From contig MBPM02000003.1 in assembly GCA_001695595.3 (NCBI GenBank), positions 868,001-932,000 of the forward strand: a DNA stretch of 64,000 nt, in the 5' to 3' direction. The notes below the pieces were generated by a model that did no database searches, was not told the DNA's origin, and saw only the letters and a list, made by a program, of their open reading frames with translations. This document shows, piece after piece, positions 12,001-25,521 of the stretch; positions within the stretch are counted from its first letter, which is position 1, and each line of letters opens with the position of its first letter. Origin of the DNA: Plasmopara viticola. Lineage: Eukaryota > Oomycota > Peronosporomycetes > Peronosporales > Peronosporaceae. Both the position numbers and the translations under genes were made by a program.

Positions 12001-15000
12001 GTATATCGTAAAAATAACTTATAAATCTTATGTTTGTTTTTTACCGATGGCATCTATGGTGACTTGAATGCCGGTTTTACTATAGATCCCCACAAGGGCC
12101 GATATCCGCATATTGGCCTTCAGCGGCCGCAATACTATGAAGAGCATTCCGGCAAATTGTCACAGCAACATTAACAAACAATTTTAAGATCATCGCGCTT
12201 TACGAAGCTTGCCTCGAGCGCGTTTGGCTAGTTTGGCCACGTTTTTTCGGTAGAAGTATCTGCAAAAAGACGGGATGCAGATAGAAATTGCTTTCACGAT
12301 AAATTACGGCTTTGGTACATCAAGCTCAATCGAACAAAAATCTCTAGTTTCTCCTCGTGCACAAGCTCCTAATCAAGCCTCTAGGAGCTGCCACGTTTTA
12401 TCGAAAAAAATGTTGCGGATTTTTGTACGACGTCTGATAAAGCGCGAAGCATTGACATTTCGCTCACGGTTTTGAGTTATAGTTGAGATGAGCTGGCGGT
12501 ATCTCTCATCGCACGCTTGCATGGTTTGGATAGACTTTTCCTCTTTCTTGAATATATGCGTCGTTGCATAAGTGAGAATAGGAGAAGACGTGATATATAT
12601 GTCCTTATATGAGATTAGTATACACAAATAATAATTTGCCTTTACTGTAGCATATTATACACACTTTCTACTACGCCACATGTTAAATGTGACTGGATGA
12701 CTAAATTAAAAAAAAATGCTCGGCTCTCCATCAATGATTGCTCATAATTTCAGCCTTCAATACTCAAGCTTTCAGCTTTGGACGGACGAGAACCTTGCTA
12801 CGCTATGCCGATCTCAGCTAGGCCAAAACTTTGGCCATTATTTGAGCCCATCAGTGTTATCAGCGCCCAATTAATTCTGGAAGGCCATACGAGCGATATG
12901 ATTGACAGTGCCTCCTTGACGTCCCCCATGAGTGATGTCGATGACGCCACTGATGCCTCCCTCATCCGCGAGCGAGCCCCCGATTATGGAAACGAGACTC
13001 GATGCAGGAGCTCGCCTCGGCAGTCGATCTGTCCACGAGAATCATAATCAATTGCCCACTACAAACATATTCTGTATAAGTGCTACGCCAAGCGTTGGCC
13101 CGAGTACCATGTGTTATTCAAAAATAGGACCGTCACCCAGCATAAATAAGTCAGGTTTTGTGTATGTAAAACCGACTAATTTCTGCTTTGATGAAATATA
13201 AAATCATGGCTGCAATTAGCCCCACGAGGATCTTTAGCTTGTCAAACAAGGCCACGATAGCCCAACGAACCAGTGCTCACAAGCTACTCTTTGCTCGATA
13301 GTAAGCGAATTGCAACGTAATATAAAAGTAGGGAAGCTCTGCTTCCTAAATTTATGAGTGAGCAATTACTTTTTCAGCTAAATCATTTTGGACAACGATA
13401 AGAATATTTTCACCCTTATCCGCATACAGAAGTGGTGCTCTTGCCTTCAAGCCTCACACTTATTTACAGATATATATAAATACATGTATACACTAACTTT
13501 ATCGAATAAACTATATTTGTCTTAACAGCATATATTTATCCTAAAGGCATAAGTACTCATCAACACCACAGACACTATAAATGATAAATCAGCTATTAAT
13601 TTACGATAAGATAAATTTATCTTGATATCGCGGACACGATAGTGGCTTTCACAGTTCAGCAATTATTTGTTGAAAGCCGCCGACAGCATTTAAGGGGTTA
13701 GCCTTGTAATAGCTTTCGAATGTATCTACAAAATAATGCCGACTTGAGCAATATAAGCCATTCGATGCATTATAAAGAATTAAAGGTCGCTTTTAGAGTC
13801 TCCGTCGCTCATGTGTACAATGTCAGTCAAGAGCAAAATGTGTAGTAGATATCAATCCAGCACTTACGAATCCATTCATATAACAATTTATAGATGCCAA
13901 GTCGGTTGGCACACGTAAGCATGATAAATGGGCGCCTAATGTACGCAATATTGATCAAACCAGTAAGAAAGATAACGTCTTAGGCCCAAAGCCGAAACAA
14001 AGTACCCCACACAGGCAAAGCTGTCTAAATTTACGCTGTCGTGAAACCAATAGTAAAACTAAAAAAACTTGAGAGATACGATTGCGCTTATTCAAGCAAA
14101 AGAGTTGCCATCGAAATGACGGCTATAGATAGCTTGAAAAAACTTTTTTCACAAGCATACAACGAATCAAAGACCAGTCAGGTCATATGCTTACCAAATG
14201 TACATGTGCCGAAAATATCAGTTTTATATAAACTCTCGTAGTAGCTATATATTTGTCCCTTCTGCTGCACATTACTTATATGCCAATGCTTTTTGGTAAA
14301 GACTGCGATGCGTATGTTTAGACTTCGAACAAGACATTGAGTTTGATGGCCTGAACTAGTTCAATTGCTTGCTACACATTGGCGATGCCGTGCTTAGTAT
14401 CAACAGAGTAATTTACAATATACAACTTGTCCTTCGCAGCAGTAGCGTTCCCCAAAATTGTTTGACTTTGTCGCTTGCAAACGCGAATCAAAAGCTTGTG
14501 TTTCCGTGTAATATGGTATTTCAGAAGCGACACTCCTTAGGTATACCCTGCACGATTCTTTTGTCTATTTAAAATTCTGTGACGACACAAAGCATGCTTG
14601 CGTTGTTCGCATCAAATTTCTTTACTGCACAACTTCTGTAAAAAAACAAATGTGCTCTTTTCTAACTATTATTATCAATAAGAAGCATCGTTACATCTTC
14701 CGGATTCACTATAAGAGATCGGTCAGTACATAATGGCCCCCAGATCGTATCAGCCGCTGTTCCAGCTTGCACCACGTGTCCAAATGAAATCCAAAGGTCA
14801 ACAATAATCAGCAAAGTACACTGACTTGGTTTAAATTAAGTTTGCCTCTAACCCTGATTCGCTCTTTTTTACTAAGACATGTTAAAGGCCTAATGTCGGG
14901 CTATATGGATATATACATCATCATATAGTATTTGTCACTTATGCATACTTGTCAGCATCTAATTATGGACAAATATCTAGCAATTTTAGCTCCGGGTAAC

Positions 15001-18000
15001 TAGTGCGCTGTAAACTAGGAACTTTTTTTAAGAAAGGAGCTCATAGTGTACAGTGCTTAAAGTCTGCATACTGTGAGCGCATCAGCCACAAATTTGCTTT
15101 ACCTTACAGTGACCGTCGCGTAATATGTCCTTAAAAATTATCAACGCCCTACATGCCCGCATGTGGAATAGTTGGGCGTTCTGAACTCCTTACTGACCGA
15201 ATAATCCTTATAGATTAATGAGGGGTCCGGAACCCGGTCATAAAATTGGTCGAGTGGTTGCCAGCATCTCACGACAGAGATAGCTCAAATCTGGCGCTTG
15301 AATTTCGGCAGCTCAAAACGTAAAAAAGGTTATAGGTAAGCCAGCACCAGAATTATATTAATAGCATTCTGTAAAGCTTCTTGGTAGGAGCAAGAGAAAG
15401 CTGTTCAGCGTAAATAGCGACGCGTTTGACTATGCATCGGTCGTTTTTTAGTGCAAATCGATGAAGATTGTCATAAGCGAGTCATCTTACTTTATCTTTA
15501 GCTGCATGGGACTACGAAATAGAGTAAACACACTTAAAGCAAGCCGTAAAGTACGCACTGGCAAAGTTTCGAGTGAACTTATCGGGCTCTGAGCTCTTCG
15601 TAGTCGATTTAGATTGCTTATCCTCGCGGATGGCGATAAATGCTCCCCTCTTGTCTTAATGAAATTGACAATTTACTAAATGCATGACTTCCGCACTGGA
15701 TACAAATCTGTCAAGCTGACGAAGCACTTTTGGCACGCTGGATTATTCGTCGGCCCATATTAAAAAGGTTGGAGCTTCGATGACAAACAAATTTGTCAGA
15801 CTTACAAAAGTGATAGTCGGTGATAAATTGCAGCTCTAAATGCATTCATATTTGCAGGCAAACATGCGTAAATTAAGCGAGAACCCCTTGACGAGTGTTT
15901 GCAGCTGCATGGCCATGAGTGGGCAGACGGCCTGCTTCACTTAAACAAACCGAGCTAAAGCCGGTAATGTAAAGGAGTTCATTAGGCTAAAAGAACTTCT
16001 TTTCGGCTTTTGCACAATTTTTGGCCTTACATGTGCCAAGTATGTGTGAAGCATCGAGCCATTAAATTCGCGGCATACACGTCGGTTCATTCTCAGAGCT
16101 TACTAGTATTGTTAGACTCAAAAAATCTCGCGGGCCTCGACTTCTGTCTTTCGCTTGACGGAAGCTGGGTACAATATGGACATAATGGCGCTCCTGTCAA
16201 AATGGTGCATTTGGCACAGTATATCTGGGTCTGAAAGTTGTTCATATATGCGGTCTTCAAATTATTTGGTCTTATGGATACGGTATCGTCAGATGTACAC
16301 CCCTGGCTCACCACTTTTATTGATAAACGCTATTTTTTATGCGGAGCCTTTCTCAAATTCCAGCAATATTAATTTAGACAGATGACTCGACGTAGGGAAT
16401 TAGATGTGCGCTTAAAGACAAAACTCTTAAGTATGTGCGAGGCTCTAAACACGCAAATCAACAAGCTATCCATGATTAGTTCTGGACCCAAGAATGCGGC
16501 CCACGGAGTCTCCCTGTCGTATGAAAATCGTAAGCGAGTAAGACAGTCCTTGGGCCAAGGCGCCAGCTCTTATCGCTTTATTGACGATTGACCGTGGCTT
16601 GTGTACATTTTTGTGATTAGATTGCTGCTTAGTTCTTACAGCCGAGCTTTAAGCGACTAATGCCCATTAAATAACCCGACATTTATAGCTTTAAAAAAGG
16701 ACTGATCGCGTTTAAAGCAATGAAGTATTAAAGTGCGCTTTGCTAGAGGTCCTCAATAGTCGAAATATCCGTATTATTAGATGACACCAGGGCACTTAAT
16801 GGTCTTCGGGGTGTCGTTTGTCATGCTGGTAGGGGCACTAATTGCCTTGAGGAGTATCCGAATTTTTCATTTGACTATATGACTCGCCATTAAAGAAATT
16901 TGATGCTCTGTACAACGTACACCTGGACATAAAATTAAGCAACATGGCATTCAGTAATCGTCCAGTAAAGGTTGCACTATTTTGCTCATCAACAGCACGC
17001 ATAAGTTGCCACGTTACATTAATTTTTGAATGCAAGGTCAGTGACATCTACGAGGATTTTGAATCCTGCACCACGTCAGACTCAGATGAGCGACTGCTCG
17101 TAAATACAAAGCGACCTCTGTGTGCGATAGGATTGTTTGCTTAAGCCCAATGTTTGTGAGTCATGATTCTTTGAAAATTGCTTTTTTTTGGGGGCAGAAA
17201 TTTCATCCCTTTAAAGCAAACAAGTTAGATACCAATAAAGTGGTTGTCGTGCACTAAAAGGTTCCTCTTACGATATTATTAAACGGGACGCGGGCTTTTA
17301 GCATAAAGCTTGGCTCTTTGTAGCGGCCCGCTCAATCCTCCACACTAGGTCTCAAATAACGTCAACAATAAGATAAAAGTTGTATACACGGAAAGTCAGC
17401 TTGCTCGTAGCGATTCTTAAACTGTCAGCGAAGAACGACCTGCGCTTTGGGCGGCGAGTCAAGAATACCTTGTTTTCTAAAAGCAGACCGGAAAAAGAAG
17501 GCTTTTTAAGATTTTTTTCCTCCGACCACGATAGTCTATGCGTACATATCATCTGCACTCGCCTGATAGTCTTCAGACACCACTTCTTTAGGCAAAGACA
17601 ATAAGGAGCTCCACAACCACTTTAGCAAATAGCTGTGATACTCTTAAGCCGTCAAGAAGCCTTACTTAGCGGTAGCTTTGTAAGAGTGACTACATCTTTA
17701 GATTCTGACGTCAAGAGATGTAATAATTGGTTTTAGACACACCTTTGAAGGTGCCTTTGATATAGTGCCACACGCGATATGAACCAAGAAGAACATACCC
17801 AGAGTCAAAGACGAAATCTCACAGTGAAGCCTCAGTATCAATGAATTCGACAATAGACTCTGCAGCTGACATTCGACATTATACCACGACATTTTTGGCT
17901 GCTCGCTCAATAGCGGGTATAACAAGCAAAAGGGTAGACAATTCGGGTGGTTGCTGCACAATATAAGAACTCGTCTGATTTGTGCGCCACGAGGCTGGCC

Positions 18001-19199
18001 AAATGCCAATGTCCGCGTGGCGTTTACAAAAGGAGTTTTATCGGTATTCCGGATTGACCTTACAGCAACTATGCTCGTGCTTTTAGCATCACAGCAAATT
18101 TTAATTGAAGATTCCGCTTGGCGCAGTACGAAGCCTGAAGAAAAGTGCTTTGCACTCGATTTGGTACAATTGACACCACGATAAACTAGACAGCCTAGTG
18201 AAACTGCGTAAACTTATAGAGTATAAAGCAAACAATCAAGTACATTGGACAAAGTTCTGTGCGCTCGTGATCCGAGCGTACAATTTGCTTATTCAATGGA
18301 TTTAATACAGTTTAACGATAGAATGTACTAGCTCTGGCATTATGTCGAGCCAGGGGCTAAATATTTGAGCTCCAAACACAGGGATGGGTATGCTGAAACG
18401 TGCGGCCAAAAATCAATCGCATATGATTTAGGATGTAAAGCAATTTGATCGGAGCCGTTTTGACGACTCCCACACGTTCTGCTGCAAAATAGTCGTGTGA
18501 AAGTTATGGTACGCATACAAGGGGCTACTTTTACAACGTACTTTAAGCGAAGATAGCCTTGCATCTTCTCTATAAGAAACAACGGCTTTTGCACGACCGA
18601 ATGTAAACGCTTGTAATTATTTCAGGGTGATAGGCTGTAACTTCTTTAATGCGACACCGTACCCTAAATCACGTAGAAAAAGTATACCTCCTTGGCTTTT
18701 TTTCAGAAAAGCATCATATTCGGAAATACCGTAGCGTGTTCAATCTAATTTGGTACAGGATGTCGTTTCTCTTTGTAAAATGGCTACAGGCTTGTCCGTT
18801 TCAAAGCATGCAGCCTTTTTGGGCCCTCGGCCTATCAGCTTTACGGTCTGGCTATACTGGGCGCTACCAGCCGCTCTATGGCCATACGGGGTCACTTTAC
18901 CGCAAGGTCAAGCGTGAAAACAATGTATGAAAAAGGTGCTGGTGAAGCTTAGTGTTTCGAAGTCCTAAGGATTGTAACATCAATTTAATTGTTTCCAGGA
19001 GTGCTTGGGCTTTAGGAATTTTGGGAACTCTGGAGTTTCTAAGCTCACTCATAAAGATGTTGTAACTCGAAGCTCTTAAGAAATGGCTCGCTTACATCAC
19101 CAACAAGCCAGATCAGAAACGCAGCGAGTCTATTGTGACACATTGCTTGGTATGTGCGCGAAGACGCTTTTCGCGAACGGACAAGTTTACATGGTTTAA
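12001..19199. other. gene-poor stretch, decayed repeats
   Basis: I see no intact gene. The best open frame is a 69-codon plus-strand ORF at 16382-16591 with basic, coiled-coil-like composition and an ATG that overlaps the stop of the preceding frame, but it lacks a family match or splice context. Other frames are of random composition. The region probably consists of old transposon DNA. Confidence 0.45.
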
Positions 19200-19668
19200 A
19201 ACATATGCTTGCTCTGTAGGTACAGAGGTAGTAAATGCAATATCTTTTTCAGGCAATACACGAGCACCAAAGCATTATTATGCCCGTGTTAAATCCTAGT
19301 CAAGTACGAAGTCGAGGCTATTGACTTCCAGCAGTCAGCCGGTACTGGTAAACTCTGCAGAGAAGTCAATGTGTAAGTCACAGGTGTGACTCTATAAAGG
19401 ATCTTCGGCCCTTTTGATCATGATGAGCCCACCAGTGTGTGGTAAAAGCTACCATAAAAGATCTTTTTTGTCCTACGTGACCGCAAATTGGACCATTATG
19501 CAAATCCAGATGTAAACTGTACTTGAGGTCTTCTTCGCCTAAATCAACCTTCTTAGATGGGTCTGTCGAACCCACCCTGACTACACCGTAAATTGTTGCG
19601 ATACAGCTCATTGTCAAGCACAATGTGCTCTTCGTATAATCCTCCACGTAACTTGAGTAACTCGTCAT
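19200..19668 (-). mobile_element. Ty3/gypsy integrase relic
   Basis: On the minus strand, LHNGPICGHVGQKR near 19500 matches the histidine-rich zinc-binding region that precedes the gypsy integrase core ('H--P--GH-G--RT'). Downstream, LPVPADCWKSI and then GHNNALVLV near 19285-19259 match the 'LP-P--PW--ISMDF' and 'GHN-ILV-VDRL-K' blocks. The catalytic Asp positions are altered and stops interrupt the frame, so it is inactive. The remaining integrase core could not be traced. Confidence 0.6.
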
Positions 19669-21561
19669 TTTTGGGGCGAATCTATCGTCATTCTTAAAAT
19701 GCGTACTCTACATAGACACAGGGATTTAACCTGGAAGTTACAGCTAACCTTACTAACGCATATTTTGCGGCAAATGTCATGAACAGATTACTTTGCTTGG
19801 TAGCCCTAAATTGTCTGAATTGGGATGAAAAGGCTTCCCAGTCATTCTCATCAAGTTGCTGTAATATGGATGCCTTACAATTCTGGCCACCCCCTCGTTA
19901 AACTTACTGGCTCAACTTTAGACTTCAACACAGTTGATCTGGTCGCCTGGCCTGCAAGGCATACTTGTCCACCACTGGCTAAACAGCGTAAATTATGCGT
20001 GAAGCTGAAAGTGTGTAAGACTGGGCATCGCCGATTATGCGTGAAGCTGGAAGTGTGCATGTGATCGGGACCTAGAACGACTAGACAGGGATGGGCGACA
20101 TTACTGGAGGTCGTGAAGTGCACCAGGGACAAATCACCGAGTTTGGGGACTTTTAACCCTGATCTAAAGGAATAGAACAAAGAATGGGCACCTAAGCCTA
20201 TTACATTACATATACGCTTTTGCTGTTAGAGCTAAGGATAAAGCTATAGATTGAAATTTTTTGGCAATACGAGAGGGTACCGAGACGTCGCCGTGGGTGT
20301 CTTTTTTTGGATCAGCGTAGTCATTTGACGAAATATCCGCTCCATCCACTAAAGAAAGTATGACTTAAATTAGACCGAGTTCAGTTGATGACACTATAGA
20401 CAAAATTGAAAGCACAACAGTAAGACGGCTTGGATGGCGTCAACACCGAGGATGTAGCGCTTGCGGAGGTATCACTAGAGGTACGCTAAGATGCGTTTCA
20501 AATCGTACGCCATTAGAGCGTCCTGAGTATACCGGAAAAGTGCGCTAATATAAGGGTTGTCAAGGACTTTTGGCTCGTCGCTGTAGGAAAAGCTTCACGT
20601 AGCAACTCGAGTGGGTAACAAAAACCGCTCAGCTGATGCAGTCTTTAGATTGTTTATGCAATTGTTGCAACGGATTCATTTACTCTAGAAAGACGCTGTT
20701 GCGGAAATGATTCGAAGAAAGTTACGCTTATCAATGCGTATAGCAAATAGCGACAGCTTAGGAACCTGGAAGTACAGTATACCCTCTCAAGAAAACGGCA
20801 TGCTTGTCAGCACATATAACCTTTAAGAAAAAGTTTCAACGATGCACAACCAAACTTGCAGCGCAAGAGGAGATAGAATGCGGGCTCAATGGCCTCACAG
20901 ACGTGAACGCAATTAACGTCTGGTGTGGTACTGATGTTTGATCCACAGGCCGAGTGCGTCGTGTTGCAGCTGTAACTTGAAATTGCTGAAATGAAGGATC
21001 GCATCAATGTCCAAGGATTGTTCGCGGCGCCATACGTTATCCCAATTTGGTTTCGTGCGGATCCTCAGCGGTTCGTAAGCATCCCCAGGCATGCGCTCAG
21101 TCTTAGAGCACTTGTGGACGAGTCTATATATGTCGCGATTTGTCATCTAAGCCTGTTCCAAGGTTCTTTTATGCGTCGCAAATTACAATCGTTCTTTACA
21201 TACTGCTTCGCAGCGATCTTTTCGTCAGTGCTGCTAATTTGTTAAAACCTCTCTTGCTATTTCCAATCTTAGATTTTCTTCTATTTGCGAATCGTGTCAC
21301 TCACTGTCTGGCTAAGCTGGTTAGAAGCTAAATCCACTAGTGCCTCCATTCGAATCAGGTTTGTTGATCGCTTCGGCTTCCAGATATTCGATTTTACAGT
21401 TTCGTTTGGTCGAACTTACATTAAATAAAGGGATACACTCACCAATTCTGATACTGCTATTGTTGCAGAAAATAAGATATTATCAACCAATTATGTGGTA
21501 GGTCGTACACGTACAAGAGATTTATTGTAAATTTTACAATATACTTGCTTTCTCCAAGTCA
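19669..21561. other. intergenic, decayed
   Basis: No intact gene is seen. A 25-bp near-identical direct repeat (ATTATGCGTGAAGCTG core) occurs at about 19992 and 20036. The last few hundred bases before 21562 must hold the promoter of the MOCS3 gene, but no clear TATA or initiator could be chosen. Confidence 0.45.
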
Positions 21562-23019
21562 ATGGCTGCTGCTCCGTGCTCACGATGCTTACAGTTGGAA
21601 AAGAATCTATTAAAGCTTCGTGCGAAGAACACTGAGCTTCGAGCTGAGCTCGATGCATTGCGAAGACCTCGTTTGGCCGCGTTGAATGATCAAGAGAACA
21701 AGAAAGAAGAAAAGGGAGCGCAGCCTATAATGTATTCGCCGTTCTCGAGACTGGAATTACAACGTTATGGACGACAGATGCTTGTCAAGGACTTTGGAGT
21801 CAAGGGACAGTTGAAATTACGTGGTGCGAGAGTCTTACTGATTGGCGTCGGTGGGCTCGGGTCGCCTGTGGCACTTTATTTGGCTGGTATGGGCATTGGA
21901 ACGGTGGCTGTCGTAGATAATGATCACGTGGACCGAAGCAATCTGCATCGGCAAATTGTGCACGATGAGCAGGGAGCAAAAGATCGAGAAAAGAAGGTGG
22001 ATTCGGCGAAAAGAAGGCTCAGAGAGCTGAACCCTTTAGTGCAATGCGTGACGTACCTTGTGAGGTTTACTGCTGCGAACGCGGATGAACTTGTCAAAGC
22101 GTACGATGTAGTCGTTGATGCTTCCGACAATGTCGATACTCGCTATCTCGCGAACGATGCGTGTGCTCGACAGCACAAACCATTAGTGTCGGGGAGTGCG
22201 TTGGGATGGGAGGGACAAGTGACTGTGTTTACGTATGACGACGACGCGAATGCGACTGGATGCTATCGATGTTTATACCCGACGCCGCCTCGAGTTGCCA
22301 TGAGTTGTGCGGACAATGGCGTGCTTGGTGTTGTTCCTGGAGTCGTTGGATGTATTCAGGCAATGGAGACTGTCAAACTTCTCACTGGGATCGGTAAGCC
22401 TCTTGTTGGTGTGCAGTGCGTCTATGATGCGTACGACGGTTACTTTCGACGCTTGACGATTGGAAAAAAACGAAATCGTGATTGTCTGACTTGTGGAAAA
22501 CTTGTTGCTGGAGTGGATAAGGAAAGGGTAGTGGTACCTTCATCACTACCTTTTGAAACTAATGGTTATGATGAGCATACGGGGGATGCAAGTCTCGACC
22601 CTCAGCATCGAGTCAGTGTGAGAGATTTTGCAATCATTCGCAGGGATGCGCTTGCAGCTAAAGAGGACGGAGCGCAGGGCAACACAAACGAGCATTATGC
22701 TCTCTTAGACACGCGGGATCCTCACCAGTTTGAAATGGTGCACTTTCCTGAAGCAGTCAACCTTCCGACCGCTCAATTAATGGACACGGATCCTGTCGCA
22801 AGCATTGCCAATTTACATGGTGTGTCGACGAGCGCAATGACGAAGAAAAGGTCGCACGAACTTTATCGGACTTTCGTGATTTGTCGGCGAGGCGTCGATT
22901 CTATCAAGGCGACCAGATGGTTGCTTGAGCACGGTTTGTTAAACGTGTTTAATATCGATGGAGGATACACGGATTACGCAAAAGAAGGCGGAGAAGATCC
23001 AGCTTTTCCCATGTACTAA
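21562..23019 (+). CDS. MOCS3: MOCS3/Uba4: adenylyltransferase and sulfurtransferase
   Basis: Single-exon, 485 aa, near the usual length of the family. A short N-terminal coiled coil (residues about 10-40) precedes an E1-like ThiF domain (about 60-320). Visible are the RYGRQ motif, the nucleotide-binding GVGGLGSP loop, DxDxVDxSNLHRQ, a zinc site made of CYRC and the later CLTC, and the candidate catalytic Cys249 in SCADNGVLGVVPG. The C-terminal rhodanese domain (about 350-485) has the active-site CRRG with Cys441. In this family the enzyme adenylates and thiocarboxylates the ubiquitin-like Urm1 (tRNA wobble-uridine thiolation) and often MOCS2A (molybdopterin synthesis) in the cytosol. The rhodanese loop reads CRRGVDSI, with Ile where many members have Gln. 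It converges on the PHD gene, with 103 bp between stops. Confidence 0.95.
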   Translation: MAAAPCSRCLQLEKNLLKLRAKNTELRAELDALRRPRLAALNDQENKKEEKGAQPIMYSPFSRLELQRYGRQMLVKDFGVKGQLKLRGARVLLIGVGGLGSPVALYLAGMGIGTVAVVDNDHVDRSNLHRQIVHDEQGAKDREKKVDSAKRRLRELNPLVQCVTYLVRFTAANADELVKAYDVVVDASDNVDTRYLANDACARQHKPLVSGSALGWEGQVTVFTYDDDANATGCYRCLYPTPPRVAMSCADNGVLGVVPGVVGCIQAMETVKLLTGIGKPLVGVQCVYDAYDGYFRRLTIGKKRNRDCLTCGKLVAGVDKERVVVPSSLPFETNGYDEHTGDASLDPQHRVSVRDFAIIRRDALAAKEDGAQGNTNEHYALLDTRDPHQFEMVHFPEAVNLPTAQLMDTDPVASIANLHGVSTSAMTKKRSHELYRTFVICRRGVDSIKATRWLLEHGLLNVFNIDGGYTDYAKEGGEDPAFPMY

Positions 23020-23122
23020 TGTACCCAAAGTACAGACCTCGTCACACATACAAATGCGTGTTTTTCAAGAATCTATTACACGTTGGCAAAAACTTTTCTT
23101 GATGCCAAACAACATATATGCG

Positions 23123-24862
23123 CTAAGACAGCAGACCTTCGTGCATGGAGTAATAGTCGACGCGTTGACGCGAACGTTGGCTCCGCTTTGCGCAAGTATG
23201 TTGAGGAACTGCGTCATGCGAAGCAGTCACGGTAGTTGGAGATGCGTCGCCTGGTACGCGCTGAATCAACTCTTTTGCCCCCTTCGCTGTTAGCTCTTCG
23301 TTGTCGTTCTCATTGGTATTGTCTCCCTCTTCGTCAGGTTCCTCGTCGCTATCATCTTTGACCTCAAACGTCTCGTCGTCTTCACTATCCTCATCCTTCC
23401 CTGCGAACATCAGCTCATTCAGCAAGCGATAATCCACCTCATTGCGTTTGCGCTTGCTCCGGACAATTCCAACTTCTGCTCCTTCGTCGCCACAGTATTC
23501 AATGGTAGCGAGTTTCATTGCAACCTGAACCTTGCTACGAGTCAGCAGTTCAAAGGTCCCATCGCGATAGTCAATGCGCCAGCGGGAATACCTCCCTTCA
23601 GCCGGTGGCTCAAGCTCGGCAACAATCCCAAGAACTATATCCCCGGTCTGACGATTGATCTTGGCCACAATCTCACCAATGAGGCTCTTTTTCTTACACA
23701 CAGGCTCTGCTTGCCGATTTGCACTCTTTGACCGCGACGACCGACTGCAACACCAAGAGTTTTTCAAGTCAGCTACCAGCACCTGAGAACAAGTCCCCGC
23801 TACATACAACGTACTGATTCAGGTCGATCACGTTGTCTTTGCTTAGGAAGAGCAAGTCTTGAGCGCTTTCGGGCACATTTTCGGCCATTGTTTCTTCCTC
23901 ACCGACTGCTCCTTGAATCGAATGTTCATCCTGCTCGTCTTCGTCTTCGTCTTCGTCTTCGTCTTCGTCGTCATCTTCATCTTCGTCTCCCTCGTCTCCT
24001 TCACAACAAACAAAGTCTTCGTCATCCTCTTCGTCGTCATCCACTGCAACAGGAGCAGCAGCTCTCGCAGCGTCTCGCGGTGCCATATCACTCTTTTCTA
24101 TTCCAACGTGCTGCTTGGTGCGCCTCAGGTCTGGAAAGAGGTCGTCCACACTTTCATACGTTGTCCCAAACACAGAATTGATAGACTTGAGACACTCAAA
24201 GATGGCCAGACACACTTCACAGAACCAAGAGTTATCGCCTTCTGGGATCTCGCTCGTCAAGACAATCGGTGTCTGACACTGCTGATGGTATGCACGATGA
24301 CATCCCGGACTATCACAGAGTAAAATGTCGTTGTCTTGAGCAATGTCCGTGCTCCCGCATCGAGAGCAGTGAACGTCTTCAAACACGGCCATGGGGGGCA
24401 CTTGCGGTTCTTCGGCGTACAGTGCCATCAAGGCACGCAGACCTTCAATCAAAGCCCACTGCCCTTTCACGATCTTGCACCGCTCCATTTCAAGTTCTTT
24501 GCTCGGTTTCAGCTTGTCGCGACTCGACTTGTTCCATCCATCCGCTTCGTAAGCTTCAATAAACGCTAGCGGGTAGCGCAACCGATGGGCCTAAGAAGTT
24601 CATCAATTCATCAATTCATCAACCTTGTTAATGCATTACCCAAAAATTGTGCACCTGATCCATTAAACTTTACCTGCGACTTGATCTTGTTCTCTAGACG
24701 CTTGTGTTCCGGTCGACTTGATGTCGTGACTGAAGGCCAACCCCCTTGACCGACACTCTCTAAACCCAAGTCTTTGGGCTTTCGCGGTTTCCGCATCACT
24801 GCATCCACTTTGGGTGAAAAAGCCGTTGGAGCACGCCGTTCCCGCTGATGCCGTGGCATCAT
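23123..24862 (-). CDS. PHD-finger protein with acidic tracts
   Basis: Three exons 24862-24674, 24590-23816 (last base 23815) and 23744-23123 give 528 aa; the second donor is GTACGT and phases agree. The first ATG of a tandem ATGATG is taken as the start. A basic N-terminus is followed by a PHD finger at about residues 138-190 with the C4HC3 pattern CSRC, CDSPGC, H, C and WFCEVC, which in this family reads histone H3 tails. The context around the PHD resembles plant HAT3.1/PRHA-type PHD regions, but no homeodomain follows. Instead come long Asp/Glu runs and a segment (GEIVAKINRQTGDIV to the basic RSKRKRNE motif) that may be a Tudor-like fold, which is inference. A nuclear chromatin role is likely. 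Confidence 0.85.
23932..23980 (-). repeat. GAAGAC-type hexanucleotide repeat in coding sequence
   Basis: CTTCGT units on the plus strand encode alternating Glu and Asp in the PHD protein. The tract is prone to length change by slippage. Confidence 0.8.
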
Positions 24863-25521
24863 GGTACTGCAGTACGAAAATCACAACATGTATACTTTTC
24901 CTTTCCGAGTTGATGCAAAGGGACAATTTCGTACATTGACGAGCGACGAGCAGACGCCGATGGCGTATAGTTATCATCACTCTTGGATGACAAACGACCT
25001 TTCTTACGAGCTCGAGGCATTACCTTTCACGGTAGGATTTGAAGGAGTGACGTCGACTGGCTCACTTACTTGACTTTCCTAACAAGAACAAGCGTAAGAG
25101 AAGGACATTAGACTAAGAAGTCGGAGCTGTCTAAATTTACGAGAAATGAGCTTTTTTTTTACCTATTTTAAGGCGCTTGGATAAGGTTGGCTATTGGATA
25201 ATGTCGATCACCCGTGTCGTCGATTGAAAAGTCAAAAGTTGGCAAAAGGCAAGGTAACACTTGTCTATACAAGGGTGTGAGCAAGTCTTACTTGGTGTCT
25301 GCACTCGGTATTTCCGTAGTATAAGTTGGTGTTTTAGGTAGCGAGACCTGCCTCGTGGGTTACTACACACAGAAAAACCCACAACACCTTGTTCCTGGTC
25401 TTGTTCATAAGCGAGATTGGCAGAAAAACTGTGGGATGCTTGTCTACGATTGGTAGAAATAACGTGATGTCAAAGGGTGCAAGAGCTGCAAGAGCTGCTG
25501 ACTTTTAACCTCCTCTCATTC

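Noticed and set aside
11816..12067. 83-aa ORF as a gene
   Set aside because: It contains the copia RNase H motif and is part of a broken retroelement.
23859..24861. Phe/Val and Arg/Leu-rich frames opposite the acidic tract of the PHD gene
   Set aside because: Shadows of the CTTCGT repeat encoding Glu/Asp on the true strand.
24861..25073. 70-aa plus-strand frame divergent from the PHD gene
   Set aside because: Its ATG overlaps the start codons of the PHD gene on the other strand, and no family or splice support was found; more likely promoter sequence.
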